Source of the DNA: G963666705 sp963666705
Lineage (GTDB): Bacteria; Pseudomonadota; Alphaproteobacteria; CADEGL01
Reading direction: 5' to 3'
Length of the DNA stretch: 64,000 nt
Assembly (NCBI GenBank): GCA_963666705.2
Contig: CAXXKO010000025.1
Span: 124,001-188,000, forward strand
Shown here: positions 1 to 8,691 of the stretch, piece by piece
How the letters are laid out: every line of letters begins with the position of its first letter
Numbering within the stretch: position 1 is the stretch's first letter
Program-made: the position numbers and the translations under genes
The notes under the pieces: generated by a model
Seen by the model: the letters and a program-made list of their open reading frames with translations, nothing else
Databases searched by the model: none
What the model was told of the DNA's origin: nothing

Positions 1-145
1 GGGGAGAGGGAGGGACCCGCGAAGCGGGAGGGTGAGGGGGAGCGCGTCGGCGCGTTAAAAAGAGTCTTTCCGCCGCCTGCCGGCGGCCGCGCCCTCACCC
101 GGCGCGCCATGCGCGCCACCCTCTCCCCCAAGGGGAGAGGCCTCG
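1..145. repeat. Intergenic palindromic repeat, copy 1
   Basis: This stretch is a long imperfect inverted repeat. Its outer arms are of the type ggggagaggg...ccctctccccc and its inner arms of the type gagggtgaggggg...cccctcaccc, with GC-rich hairpins in the middle. A second member of the same family lies at 10823-10953. It holds no plausible gene. It resembles dispersed intergenic repeats common in high-GC proteobacteria, and its function is unknown. Confidence 0.6.
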
Positions 146-229
146 AAACATCAAAATCGAGCCACACTCGCGACCTCGGACGGCCGCCCCGCGACGACGC
201 GAAAAAATCGCCGTCCGGTCGCCGTGACG

Positions 230-1639
230 TGTAGATAGCGAATTAAGTTGGCCGGTTTATGTAGCACATCGATTGACCGCTCTGTTGATGTTGTGGCGCC
301 TGTGGGGAAGTGGTCAGGTCGGCGTAGCCGAGCTGTCCACTTATCCACGGGCGGGTCGCGTCGAGCGGCATCACGCGGCCCTCTTCATGGTGTCTCCTTC
401 CAGAAGCGCGCCATCGCCTCGGTAGCGGGCGATCGGGCGCGGCCCGTGGAATATGGCGTAGGTGGCGTCCGGATAGTGGTGGACGCGGACCTTGGCCTTG
501 ACGTAGTGCGGCCTCAGCGATGACGGCGGGATCTGCAGGACGATGCCGTGGAAGCGTACGGTGTTGTCGTTGCCGACGGTGCGCGTCTCCTGGACGCACA
601 GCACGTCGCGCCACTGTTCCGCCGGCACGGCGACGAAGGCCGAGCCCGGCTCTTCGGGAGCGATCGCGAAGCGCGCATTGTAGTCGGGAATGAAGGTCTC
701 GGCGAGGAAGCGGTTGGCCCCTTCGATCGTCGAGACGCCGGCCAATGCCAACTCCTTGGGGAGCCGGTCCTGCAAGGTGCGGAAGGCGCGCTCGGAGCGC
801 CCGCGCGCCTCCGGCGAATAGGCCGCGATGTGCTCGATGCCGAGCTGGGCCAAGGCCCGTCCGAGCTGGGAGGGCTTGTCGCGGTCCACCTTGCCACCCG
901 CCTGGGGGGTGTGGAAGTAGTGGCTCGCGCGGTCGGTGTAGAGCGCGCACGGCAGCCCGTGCCGGCCGAACACCTCGCCCAGCCCCTGGAAGCTCGACAT
1001 GGTGCCCTCCTCGGCGACCAGGAAGCCCGAGTAGATCGCCCCGCTCGCATCGTCCAGAGAGACGATCATATCCTGCTCTTCGTCGCGGCCCGGCAGCCAG
1101 CGGTGCGTCGAGCCGTCCTGATGCAGCATCATGCCCACGAGCGGCCGCCGCGGCCGCTTGCGCCGGTGCGCCCCGCGCCTGGGCGCCGGCGCCGCCAGGC
1201 CGCGGCCGTGGAGAAACGTCTTGGTCCAGGTGTAACCCCAGCGGAAGCCGTGGTCCTTCACCAGGTGCTCGTGGAAGTGCTTGACCGTGAAACCCGCGTA
1301 GCGCTCGCGGTAAAGAGCTTCGACCCGCATCGCCTCGTCCACCGGCACCCGCTTGGGCGACGGCTTGCCCAGACGCCGGTCCAGAAGCCCCGCATCGCCC
1401 TCACACTCGAAACGACGGCACCAGCGCCGAAACGTGCGCTCGCCGACCCCAAGCACCTCCGCCGCCTCCAACTGGCTCAACGATCCCGCCTCACAACGAC
1501 CGAAAACATCCCGAAACCTCATCATGCGCACACCTTGCAAAACATCTGTCCGTCTCATCCCACCCCCTTCAAACAGGAGGCTCAATAAACCGGACAGATC
1601 GTGTGCTACATAGAACGGACAGATCGTGTGCTATCTACA
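230..1639 (-). mobile_element. ISNCY-type insertion sequence, copy 1
   Basis: This is a 1410-bp element bounded by TGTAGATAGC (230-239) and its complement GCTATCTACA (1630-1639). It is flanked by a 16-bp direct repeat, TCCGGTCGCCGTGACG (214-229 and 1640-1655), which is a clear target-site duplication. The transposase reads leftward. Near the transposase-start end, the motif acagatcgtgtgcta occurs twice. The same-length copy at 46173-47582 lies in the opposite orientation. Long duplications of 15 bp or more are known for some ISNCY/IS1202-type elements. Confidence 0.93.
371..1558 (-). CDS. ISNCY-type DDE transposase (copy 1)
   Basis: This encodes a transposase of about 395 residues. An N-terminal helix-turn-helix (SQLEAAEVLGVGERTFRRW) recognises DNA. 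A linker with the phrase LLDRRLGKPSPKR follows, then an integrase-like catalytic core (MMLHQDGSTHRWL, LYTDRASHY, SERAFRTLQDRL) supplying the acidic residues, and a C-terminal beta-rich domain. The start at 1558 is chosen because gaagggggtggg precedes the ATG; an upstream in-frame start at 1585 is possible. The protein looks intact and matches the copy at 46254-47441, so the element is probably still active or only recently inserted. Family is assigned from the overall layout, not from a search. Confidence 0.88.
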   Translation of the reverse strand: MRRTDVLQGVRMMRFRDVFGRCEAGSLSQLEAAEVLGVGERTFRRWCRRFECEGDAGLLDRRLGKPSPKRVPVDEAMRVEALYRERYAGFTVKHFHEHLVKDHGFRWGYTWTKTFLHGRGLAAPAPRRGAHRRKRPRRPLVGMMLHQDGSTHRWLPGRDEEQDMIVSLDDASGAIYSGFLVAEEGTMSSFQGLGEVFGRHGLPCALYTDRASHYFHTPQAGGKVDRDKPSQLGRALAQLGIEHIAAYSPEARGRSERAFRTLQDRLPKELALAGVSTIEGANRFLAETFIPDYNARFAIAPEEPGSAFVAVPAEQWRDVLCVQETRTVGNDNTVRFHGIVLQIPPSSLRPHYVKAKVRVHHYPDATYAIFHGPRPIARYRGDGALLEGDTMKRAA

Positions 1640-1734
1640 TCCGGTCGCCGTGACGGGGACGGCGCGCGCATCCCGTGCTATATTCGCGGCACGCGCGAGG
1701 ATCGACGCGGACCATGGGGCCGGGGGTATCAGCC

Positions 1735-1999
1735 ATGACCGTTGCGCAGTTGTCGCCCTGCGGCGGGGCCGACCTCTTCGACGCCGACGCGGCCCGGTCC
1801 TTTACGCTCGATGCCCAGCTCTACTATGACGCCGAAATCTTCGAACACGAGAAGGCGGCGATCTTCCACCGGGCCTGGATGCAGGTCTTGCATGTGGAGG
1901 AGGTCCCGGAGACGGGCGACTACTTCACCTGCAAGGTGATCGACCAGAGCCTGTTCGTGATCCGGTTCGTGGCCCGCTTCGACGTGGTCTCCTATTACG
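1735..1999 (+). pseudogene. Rieske-type ring-hydroxylating oxygenase alpha subunit, 5' remnant
   Basis: The first 75 or so codons match the N-terminus of Rieske non-haem-iron oxygenase alpha subunits: YYDAEIFEHEKAAIFHRAW, then HVEEVPETGDYFTCKVIDQ and SLFVIR. In the family this leads directly into the CxH...CxxH iron-sulphur motif, but here the text jumps to RFVARFDVVSYYV, which looks like a later part of such a protein. It then runs into the IS21 end at 2000. The 2Fe-2S and iron-binding parts are absent, so the gene is dead. A likely 3' remnant lies at 8617-8661. The ISNCY element sits just upstream and may also have cut off the promoter. Confidence 0.75.
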
Positions 2000-3119
2000 T
2001 GAGAACGGCAGAGCAATAATCCCCCACTGAAGCGGCCGGTCGATCCGGCTGCGGCGGACCAAAATGGGACCGCGTATAGCCTTCTGTCAGGGTTGCTCTG
2101 ACTGGAAGGCGGGGGGGATGTATCGGGTGGAGTTGTACGCACGGGTTCGGCGGGCGTGTCATGTCGAGGGGATGAGCACCCGCGAGGCCTCGCGGGTGTT
2201 TGGTGTAGACCGCAAGACGGTCCGTAAGATGCTGTCGTTCTCGGTGCCGCCAGGGTATCGCCGAAGCGCGCCGCCGAGGCGGCCAAAGCTGGGTCCGTTC
2301 ACGGGAATCATCGATCGGATCTTGGAAGACGATCGGACCAGCCACCGCAAGCAACGGCACACTGCGAAGCGCATCTTCGACCGCCTCCGGGACGAGTACG
2401 GTTTCACGGGCGGCTACACCATCGTGAAGGGCTACGTTCGTGAGCAGGGGCTTCGGTCGCGTGAGGTGTTCGTGCCACTCTCCCATTCCCCCGGTCACGC
2501 CCAGGCGGACTTCGGCGAAGCGATGGCGGTGATCGGCGGCGCGTTACGGAAGATCCACTTCCTTGCCTTCGACCTTCCCCACAGTGATGGTTGCTTTGTT
2601 GCGGCCTATCCGGCGGAGACGACCGAAGCATTCTGCGATGGCCACAACGCGGCGTTTGCCTTCTTCGGCGGCGTCCCCCGATCCATCCTGTACGACAACA
2701 CCAAGCTGGCGGTTGCCCGGATCCTGGGCGATGGGAAGCGGCAGCGAACGCGCGTCTTCACGGAGCTTCAGTCCCACTATCTGTTCGAGGACAGGTTCGG
2801 CCGGCCGGGCAAGGGCAACGACAAGGGCAAGGTCGAGGGACTGGTCGGCTTCATCCGGCGGAACTTCCTGGTCCCCGTCCCGCGTGCCGAGAGCTTCGCG
2901 GCCCTCAACGATGCTCTCGCCGAACAGTGCCGCCGGCGCCAGGCGGCGCGGCTGCGGGGCCACAAGGAGACCATCGGCGAGCGTCTCGAGCGGGATCGTC
3001 AAGTTTGAGAACGGCGGTGACAAATTAGTCCACGGAAGCGGCGGGATTTTCCAGCCGCGGGCGGAGTAAAACTCTGCCACCTGTAGCCTTCGATCTTTTT
3101 TGAGATGGAAGGCGGGAGG

Positions 3120-4646
3120 ATGTACACCGTGGACCTATATCTGCGCGTTCGGCTGGCCTGCCATGTTGATGGTCTGAGCCAGCGAGAGGCGGCAAGTCGG
3201 TTTGGCATTGCGCGCGAGACGGTGAGGAAGATGCTGCGGCATTCGGAACCGCCGGGATATCGGCGACGCCAGCCACCGAAACGCCCGAAACTGGCCCCCT
3301 TCACGGATATCATCGACCGTATTCTGGAGGAGGACCGAACGGTTCACCGTAAGCAGCACCACACGGCGAAGCGTATATTCGCGCGCCTTCGCGACGAACA
3401 TGGCTTCACGGGCAAAGAGACCATCGTGAAGGATTACGTTCGGGAACGGCGCCTTCGTCGGCGTGAGATGTTTGTGCCGTTGTCACATCCTCCGGGCCAT
3501 GCTCGAGCGGACTTTGGCGAGGCGGATGCGATCATCGCCGGCGTCAAGTATCGGGTGCATTTTTTCGTCATGACACTTCCCCACAGCGATGCCTGCTTCG
3601 TTGCGGCCTACCCGGCGGCGACGACGGAGGCCTGGCTGGACGGGCACAACAGAGCCTTTGTTTTTTTCGGCGGCGTTCCCCAATCGATTCTTTACGACAA
3701 CGACAAGTGTCTGGTGTCGCGCATCTTGTCAGATGGCACGCGGCAACGAACGCGGGCGTTCAGCGGGCTGCAGTCCCATTACCTCTTCGAGGACCGCTAC
3801 GGCCGTCCCGGCAAGGGTAACGACAAAGGCAATGTGGAGGGGGTGGTCGGCTATGCCCGGCGGAACTTCATGACGCCGCTTCCCCGGTTCGCGAGCTGGG
3901 ACGCCTTCAATGGCCACCTGGAAGAGCAATGCCGCAACCGGCAAGGCAACGTCCTGCGCGGCCACCGCGAGAGCATCGGCGAACGGTTTGTGCGTGACCG
4001 CGAAGCGTTGAAGAGGCCACTGCCGGCACCGTTCGACGCGTGCGACAAGCAGGGCACGCGGGTCAACTCGCTGTCCCTGGTGCGCTACCGGACGAATGAC
4101 TATTCCGTGCCCGTCGCCTACGGCCATCAGGAAGTCTGGATCCGTGGCTATGTCCACGAGGTGGTTATCGGTTGCGGCGCCGGGATCATTGCCCGACACC
4201 CCCGTTCCTACGACCGGGAAGATATGGTCTTCGATCCGATCCACTACCTGCCTTTGCTGGAGCACAAGATCGGTGCCCTGGATCAGGCCGCGCCGCTAGC
4301 CGGATGGGAACTGCCTGATGCCTTCCCAACCCTGCGCCGTCTCCTGGAGGCGCGCATGGGCAAGGCCGGCAAGCGGGAATACGTCCAGGTCCTTCGGCTT
4401 GTGGAGACCTTCGATCTCGAGGTGCTTCACGGCGCGGTGAAGGACGCCCTGCGCCTGGGTGCGATCGGCTACGACGCCGTCAAACACCTTGTGCTGTGCC
4501 GTATCGAGCGACGCCCGCCCAAACTCGACCTGGATATCTATCCCTACCTGCCTCGGGCCAACGTGGCGACCACGGCCGCCGCCAGTTATATGAGCTTGTT
4601 GGGTGGAGGCGGGGATGTCCCGGGCTCTGTTGAAAAGCTGAAGTAG
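3120..4646 (+). CDS. istA: IS21 transposase IstA (inner element, copy 1)
   Basis: This is the transposase that carries out IS21 strand transfer together with IstB. The helix-turn-helix is at about residues 18-45 (SQREAASRFGIARETVRKM). The DDE core shows HARADFGEA, SILYDND (Asp after Tyr192) and KGNVEGVVGYARR, followed by a C-terminal DNA-binding region. The start at 3120 follows ggaaggcgggagg. The IS256-family insertion at 4611 changes only the extreme C-terminus: it ends in GGGDVPGSVEKLK instead of GGGAS, giving 508 rather than 499 residues. The ATGA overlap that couples istA to istB in copy 2 is lost here. Confidence 0.9.
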   Translation: MYTVDLYLRVRLACHVDGLSQREAASRFGIARETVRKMLRHSEPPGYRRRQPPKRPKLAPFTDIIDRILEEDRTVHRKQHHTAKRIFARLRDEHGFTGKETIVKDYVRERRLRRREMFVPLSHPPGHARADFGEADAIIAGVKYRVHFFVMTLPHSDACFVAAYPAATTEAWLDGHNRAFVFFGGVPQSILYDNDKCLVSRILSDGTRQRTRAFSGLQSHYLFEDRYGRPGKGNDKGNVEGVVGYARRNFMTPLPRFASWDAFNGHLEEQCRNRQGNVLRGHRESIGERFVRDREALKRPLPAPFDACDKQGTRVNSLSLVRYRTNDYSVPVAYGHQEVWIRGYVHEVVIGCGAGIIARHPRSYDREDMVFDPIHYLPLLEHKIGALDQAAPLAGWELPDAFPTLRRLLEARMGKAGKREYVQVLRLVETFDLEVLHGAVKDALRLGAIGYDAVKHLVLCRIERRPPKLDLDIYPYLPRANVATTAAASYMSLLGGGGDVPGSVEKLK

Positions 4647-6061
4647 GCGTCGTCCGCCTGGAGCCGCTAGGCTCTGGGTGCTGATTCCATCAAGGAGAAC
4701 GACGCCATGACCAAGACTACACGCAACGACCGTTCCTCGGAACCATCCTGTCGGCTCTTGCCATCGATGCCGGAGGCCTTCGACGATCTGCGCATGAGCG
4801 TCGATCGCTTCTGCCTTTTGGCGGGCCTCGAGTCTTTGAACGAGATGATGTCGGCGGACGCGGAAGCCTTGTGCGGTTCGCGCCACGCCCGCTCGGGCGA
4901 GCGCAAGGGCCATCGATGGGGCACGACCCGGAGCGAGATCGCCTACCACGGCGGCAAAGTGAAGGTCGAGCGCCCTCGGGTGCGGGACTTCGCGGGTCGG
5001 GAGATGAGCCTGCCGAGTTGGGAGCTGCTGTCGGAACCCGAACTCTTGCAAGCCTGGGCGATGAATCTGATGGTGATCAACGTCTCGACCCGCAAGTATG
5101 CCCGCGCGGTGCGCCTGCCGGACGATGCGGGCGGCGATCTGCCGGCGGCATCGGGTGACGCAACCTCGAAGTCGGCGGTCTCGCGCCGTTTCGTGGCGTT
5201 GACGCGAAGCAAGCTGAAGGCCTGGCTGGCGAGCCCGCTCGACGATCTCGATCTCGTGGTGCTCCAGATCGACGGGCTCCATGTCGGCGATCACCTGATG
5301 GTGGCGGCGATCGGCATCGACACCGGCGGCGCGAAGCACGTGCTGGGCCTGGCCGAGGGCGCGACGGAGAACGCGGCCACGGTGCAAGCCATGCTCGACA
5401 ACCTGATCGAGCGCGGTCTCGATCCCGAACGGCCTCGGCTCTACATCGTCGACGGCGCCAAGGCGCTCTCGAAGGCGATCCGGCGGACCTTCGGGCGGGC
5501 GGCGGCCCTCCAGCGCTGCCAGGTGCACAAGGGGCGCAACATCACGGACCGGCTGGACGAGAGCCTCCATGCCGGCGTCAGGAAGGTCTTGCGGCAGGCC
5601 TGGCAGCAGGACGACGCGGCCAAGGCCGAACGGCTCTTGCGCAACCTCGCCCGCCGTCTGGAGCATGACGCACCCGGCGTCTCGGGCTCGATCCTGGAGG
5701 GCCTGGACGAGATCCTGACCGTGATCCGGCTCGGCCTCCCGCCGCAACTTCGACACTCGCTGGCTTGCACCAACGCCATCGAGAACGCGATCGGCACCGT
5801 CCGGACGGTGCAGCGGAACGTCAAGCGCTGGCGCAACGCCGAGATGGCGCTGCGTTGGACCGCCGCCGGCCTCTTGGAGGCGCAAAAGACCTTCCGCCGC
5901 CTCAAGGCCTACCGCCAGCTCCCCGTCCTTGACGCCGCCCTGCGGGAGGCGGTGAGAAAGGCCGGAGCAAAGTCCGTCATTGAAGACATCGAGGTGGCCG
6001 CGTAGCCTCTCGATCAGACGATGCCTATCTCGCACTTTTCAACATTGGGCGGGACATTGCC
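4611..6061 (+). mobile_element. IS256-family insertion sequence
   Basis: This 1451-bp element is inserted exactly at the istA-istB junction of the inner IS21. The ends are imperfect inverted repeats: ggggatgtcccg...tgttgaaaag on the left and the complement of ggcaatgtcccg...tgttgaaaag on the right. An 8-bp duplication gtggaggc flanks it (4603-4610 and 6062-6069). The insertion point is confirmed by the uninterrupted copy near 33396-33405. It is the youngest layer of a three-level nest. Confidence 0.92.
4707..6005 (+). CDS. IS256-family (mutator-type) transposase
   Basis: This encodes a 432-residue transposase of the Mutator-like IS256 group. The catalytic triad is readable: Asp in VLQIDGLHVG, Asp in LYIVDGAKALS and Glu in CTNAIENAIG. 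The CxxH-like segment LQRCQVHKGRNI between the second and third acidic residues is typical of the family. The start at 4707 follows a strong site (aaggagaacgacgcc). The frame is intact, and the length is close to the 400 or so residues usual for the family. The long opposite-strand open frame over this gene is a codon-bias shadow. Confidence 0.93.
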   Translation: MTKTTRNDRSSEPSCRLLPSMPEAFDDLRMSVDRFCLLAGLESLNEMMSADAEALCGSRHARSGERKGHRWGTTRSEIAYHGGKVKVERPRVRDFAGREMSLPSWELLSEPELLQAWAMNLMVINVSTRKYARAVRLPDDAGGDLPAASGDATSKSAVSRRFVALTRSKLKAWLASPLDDLDLVVLQIDGLHVGDHLMVAAIGIDTGGAKHVLGLAEGATENAATVQAMLDNLIERGLDPERPRLYIVDGAKALSKAIRRTFGRAAALQRCQVHKGRNITDRLDESLHAGVRKVLRQAWQQDDAAKAERLLRNLARRLEHDAPGVSGSILEGLDEILTVIRLGLPPQLRHSLACTNAIENAIGTVRTVQRNVKRWRNAEMALRWTAAGLLEAQKTFRRLKAYRQLPVLDAALREAVRKAGAKSVIEDIEVAA

Positions 6062-6074
6062 GTGGAGGCGCGTC

Positions 6075-6845
6075 ATGACCGATACGCCGCAAGTGTTGCT
6101 GGCCCATCACCTCAAGACCCTGAAACTGCCGACGTTCCTGCGCGAATACGACAAGCTGGCCCGCCAATGCGCCACCGAGGGCGCCGACCATGTGCGGTAT
6201 CTTGTCCGTCTGACCGAGTTGGAACTGATCGACCGTGAGCGCCGCATGGTCGAGCGGCGGATCAGACAGGCCAGGTTCCCCGCCGTCAAAAGCCTCGACA
6301 GCTTCGACTTCAAGGCCATCGCATCGCTCGACAAGATGCTGGTTCTGGAGTTGGCGCGATGCGAATACGTCGAGCGTCGTGAGAATATCATCGCGCTCGG
6401 CAACAGCGGAACCGGCAAGACCCATATCGCCCTCGGTCTCGGTCTGGCGGCCTGCCAAAAGGGGCTCTCCGTCGGCTTCCTCACGGCCGCTGCCCTGGTT
6501 CATGAACTGATGGAGGCCGGGGATGAAAAACGCCTGTTGCGCCTGCAGAAGCAACTGGCAAAGTATCACCTTCTGATCATCGACGAACTCGGCTTCGTGC
6601 CGCTCTCGAAGACCGGCGCCGAGCTGCTGTTCGAAGTCTTCAGCCAGCGCTACGAGCGGGGCTCGATCCTGGTGACCTCCAACTTGCCGTTCGATGAGTG
6701 GACGGAGATATTCGGCTCGGAACGCCTGACCGGGGCTTTGCTGGACCGCCTCACCCACCATGTCCATATCCTGGAAATGAACGGCGAGAGCTATCGTCTC
6801 AACCAAAGCCAAAAACGGCGGAAATCCCCAAAAATACCTGCTTGA
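6075..6845 (+). CDS. istB: IS21 helper ATPase IstB (inner element, copy 1)
   Basis: This 256-residue AAA+ ATPase is related to DnaC. It helps IstA choose and capture target DNA. The Walker A motif GNSGTGKTH lies at about residues 110-118, and the Walker B stretch is LLIIDELGFV. The family phrases GAELLFEVFSQRYERGS and LTGALLDRLTHH follow. It is identical in layout to copy 2 (33405-34175). Here it is separated from istA by the IS256-family element, so its translation can no longer be coupled to istA. Confidence 0.93.
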   Translation: MTDTPQVLLAHHLKTLKLPTFLREYDKLARQCATEGADHVRYLVRLTELELIDRERRMVERRIRQARFPAVKSLDSFDFKAIASLDKMLVLELARCEYVERRENIIALGNSGTGKTHIALGLGLAACQKGLSVGFLTAAALVHELMEAGDEKRLLRLQKQLAKYHLLIIDELGFVPLSKTGAELLFEVFSQRYERGSILVTSNLPFDEWTEIFGSERLTGALLDRLTHHVHILEMNGESYRLNQSQKRRKSPKIPA

Positions 6846-7659
6846 CCGCCGGTGCAATGGTTGACCCGGTGGGTCCACAGGAACCTCCCACGCTGCTTCG
6901 CTCCGCGTAACGCAAGCGCTACACGAAGCAGCGCGGGTCCCTCCTATGGACTACCGGGACAACCCCCCAACACCGCGTACCGCATAACGTCAAGTGGACT
7001 AGTTTTGCTCCGCCCGGGTGGACTAATTTTGCTCCGCCGTTGACACAAGTTCTCTTGCCATTGCCGCCTGCTCCCTATGATGCCTGCGATAAGCGCCCTG
7101 GACGGGCGAGTTCGCTGTCGCTGGTGCGTTACCGCAGCAACGACTATTCCGTGCCCGTGGCCTACGGCCACCGTGAGGTGCTCATCCGGGGCTACGTCGA
7201 TGAGGTGGTGATCAGCTGCGGGGCCGAGGTGATCGCCCGGCACCGCCGGTCCTACGACAGCGAGGACCTGATCTTCGACCCGCTGCATTACCTGCCCTTG
7301 ATCGAGCAGAAGATCGGCGCCCTCGACCAGGCCGCGCCATTGGCGGGCTGGGACCTGCCCGAGGCCTTCATCACTCTGCGGCGGCTCCTCGAAGCTCGTA
7401 TGGGCAAGGCAGGCAAGCGCGAGTACGTCCAGGTGCTCCGTCTACTGGAGACCTTCCGGCTCGAGGAGGTCGAGGGTGCGGTCGGCGACGCCCTGCGGCT
7501 CGGCGCAATCGGCTTTGATGCGGTGAAGCACCTGGTACTGTGCCGCATCGAGCGGCGGCCGCCCAGGCTCAACCTCGACGTCTATCCGTATCTGCCGCGC
7601 GCCCGGGTCGCGATGACGTCCGCCAAGTCGTACATGAGCCTGCTGTCGGGGCTCGGCGC

Positions 7660-8424
7660 ATGACCGACACACCGCAAGTGCTGCTCGCCCACCACCTCGA
7701 GACGCTGAAGCTGCCGACCTTCCTGCGCGAGTACGACAAGATCGCCCGGCAGTGCGCCTCGGAAGGCGTCGATCACGTCCGCTACCTGTTGAGACTCGCC
7801 GAGCTCGAGCTGATCGACCGCGAGCGCCGCATGGTCGAGCGGCGCATCAAGGCGGCGCGCTTCCCCGTGGTCAAGAGCCTCGACAGCTTCGACTTCAAGG
7901 TCATCCCCTCGCTCAACAAGGCGCTGGTCCTGGAGCTGGCCCGCTGCGAGTACATCGAGCGCCGCGAGAACCTCATCGCGCTCGGCAACAGTGGGACCGG
8001 CAAGACCCACATCGCCCTCGGTCTCGGCCTGGCGGCCTGCCAGAAGGGCCTCTCGGTCGGCTTCATCACCGCCGCCGCGCTGGTCCACGAACTCATCGAG
8101 GCCCGCGATGACAAGCAGCTGCTGAGGTTCCAGAAGAAGCTCGCCACCTACAAGCTTCTGATCGTCGACGAACTCGGCTTCGTGCCGCTGTCGAAGACCG
8201 GCGCCGAGCTGTTGTTCGAGGTGTTCAGCCAACGCTACGAGCGGGGCTCGACCCTGGTCACCACCAATCTGCCCTTCGACGAATGGACCGAGGTGTTCGG
8301 CTCCGAGCGCCTCACCGGCGCGCTCCTCGATCGCCTCACCCACCACGTCAACATCCTCGAGATGAACGGTGACAGCTACAGGCTCAACCAGAGCCGCAGG
8401 CGTCAAACCCCGACTGCTAACTGA
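7660..8424 (+). CDS. istB: IS21 helper ATPase IstB (outer element)
   Basis: This 254-residue IstB starts at the ATG that overlaps the istA stop (ATGA at 7660-7663), the usual IS21 coupling arrangement. Walker A (GNSGTGKTH) and Walker B (LLIVDELGFV) are intact. It is closely similar to, but clearly diverged from, the IstB of the inner element, mainly at the C-terminus (SRRRQTPTAN). The gene is whole, but its partner istA is split, so the element cannot move alone. IstA of the inner element might act in trans, though that is speculative. Confidence 0.9.
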   Translation: MTDTPQVLLAHHLETLKLPTFLREYDKIARQCASEGVDHVRYLLRLAELELIDRERRMVERRIKAARFPVVKSLDSFDFKVIPSLNKALVLELARCEYIERRENLIALGNSGTGKTHIALGLGLAACQKGLSVGFITAAALVHELIEARDDKQLLRFQKKLATYKLLIVDELGFVPLSKTGAELLFEVFSQRYERGSTLVTTNLPFDEWTEVFGSERLTGALLDRLTHHVNILEMNGDSYRLNQSRRRQTPTAN

Positions 8425-8615
8425 ACCGACCACCCAGCCCACGCTTGACCCCGTGGGCCCACAGGTCCCTCCCGCGCGCGCCGCCGCGTCAGCCTGTTGA
8501 GGGCACGCCGCGTCGCGCGCGGGGCCCTCCCGTGGACTACGGGGACAAGCCCGCAGCCGCCAAGCGGTCCCTTCTTACACCGCCGAGGTGGTCCCTTTTT
8601 GCTCCGCCATTGACA
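8425..8615. other. Non-coding right end of outer IS21 element
   Basis: This non-coding tail includes GC-rich inverted arms (gtccctcccgcgcgcgccg ... ggggccctcccgtgga). Near the end are two copies of the terminal motif, gcggtcccttcttacaccgcc and gtggtccctttttgctccgcc. These are the multiple transposase-binding repeats expected at IS21 ends. No gene is present. Confidence 0.7.
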
Positions 8616-8616
8616 G

Positions 8617-8661
8617 GTCCACCATTTCCAAGCACTGGTGAAGGCCGCGCTCGACGGCTAG
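8617..8661 (+). pseudogene. Probable 3' remnant of the Rieske oxygenase gene
   Basis: Immediately after the IS21 end an open frame reads VHHFQALVKAALDG and stops at TAG (8659-8661). A short tail of aromatic plus hydrophobic residues ending in an acidic-glycine stop resembles the C-termini of Rieske oxygenase alpha subunits (inference). If so, about 1 kb of the gene is missing between here and 1999. That fits the lack of a target duplication around the outer IS21 element. Confidence 0.4.
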
Positions 8662-8691
8662 ACATGTGAAACTCAACAGGGGAGACGTGCG

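Larger units (their letters stand above)
3006..7045 (+). mobile_element. Inner IS21-family element, copy 1 (interrupted by IS256-family element)
   Basis: The element begins TGAGAACGGCGG (3006) and ends CCGCCGTTGACA (7045). It is flanked by the 6-bp duplication CAAGTT (3000-3005 and 7046-7051), as expected for IS21. It carries istA and istB, and it contains a 1451-bp IS256-family insertion between them. Without that insert it would be 2581 bp, the same as copy 2 at 31795-34375, from which it differs by only about six bases. The right-end region 6846-7045 is non-coding and carries repeated end motifs (gtggactagttttgctccgcc, gtggactaattttgctccgcc). Confidence 0.95.
2118..7663 (+). pseudogene. 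istA: istA of the outer IS21 element, split by the inner IS21
   Basis: This is the IS21 transposase gene in two pieces, 2118-3005 and 7052-7663. Removing the inner element and one copy of its CAAGTT duplication joins the frame exactly (ERDRQV to LLPLPPAPYDACDK), giving 499 residues. The pieces show an N-terminal helix-turn-helix (STREASRVFGVDRKTVRKM), the catalytic core (HAQADFGE, ILYDNTK, KGKVEGLVGF) and the C-terminal domain ending in SYMSLLSGLGA. It is clearly related to but distinct from the inner IstA. As it stands, no functional product can be made. The start at 2118 follows ggaaggcgggg. Confidence 0.9.
2000..8615 (+). mobile_element. Outer IS21-family element, interrupted by other IS
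   Basis: The left terminus is TGAGAACGGCAGAGCAA (from 2000) and the right terminus is the complement of TGTCAATGGCGGAGCAA (to 8615), giving IS21-type imperfect inverted repeats with internal copies of the end motif. The element carries istA (split) and istB. Unlike the other elements here, it has no visible target duplication: the left flank reads tattacg and the right flank ggtccacc. This suggests that an adjacent deletion removed most of the Rieske gene. The element is inactivated by insertion of the inner IS21 copy at 3006-7045. Confidence 0.88.

Noticed and set aside
151..348. A 65-codon minus-strand frame crossing the ISNCY end.
   Set aside because: It spans the IS terminus and its target duplication, so it is a product of the insertion.
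4296..6035. A 579-codon minus-strand open frame over the IS256-family element.
   Set aside because: It is antisense to the transposase with its DDE motifs. High GC leaves the opposite frame open by chance.
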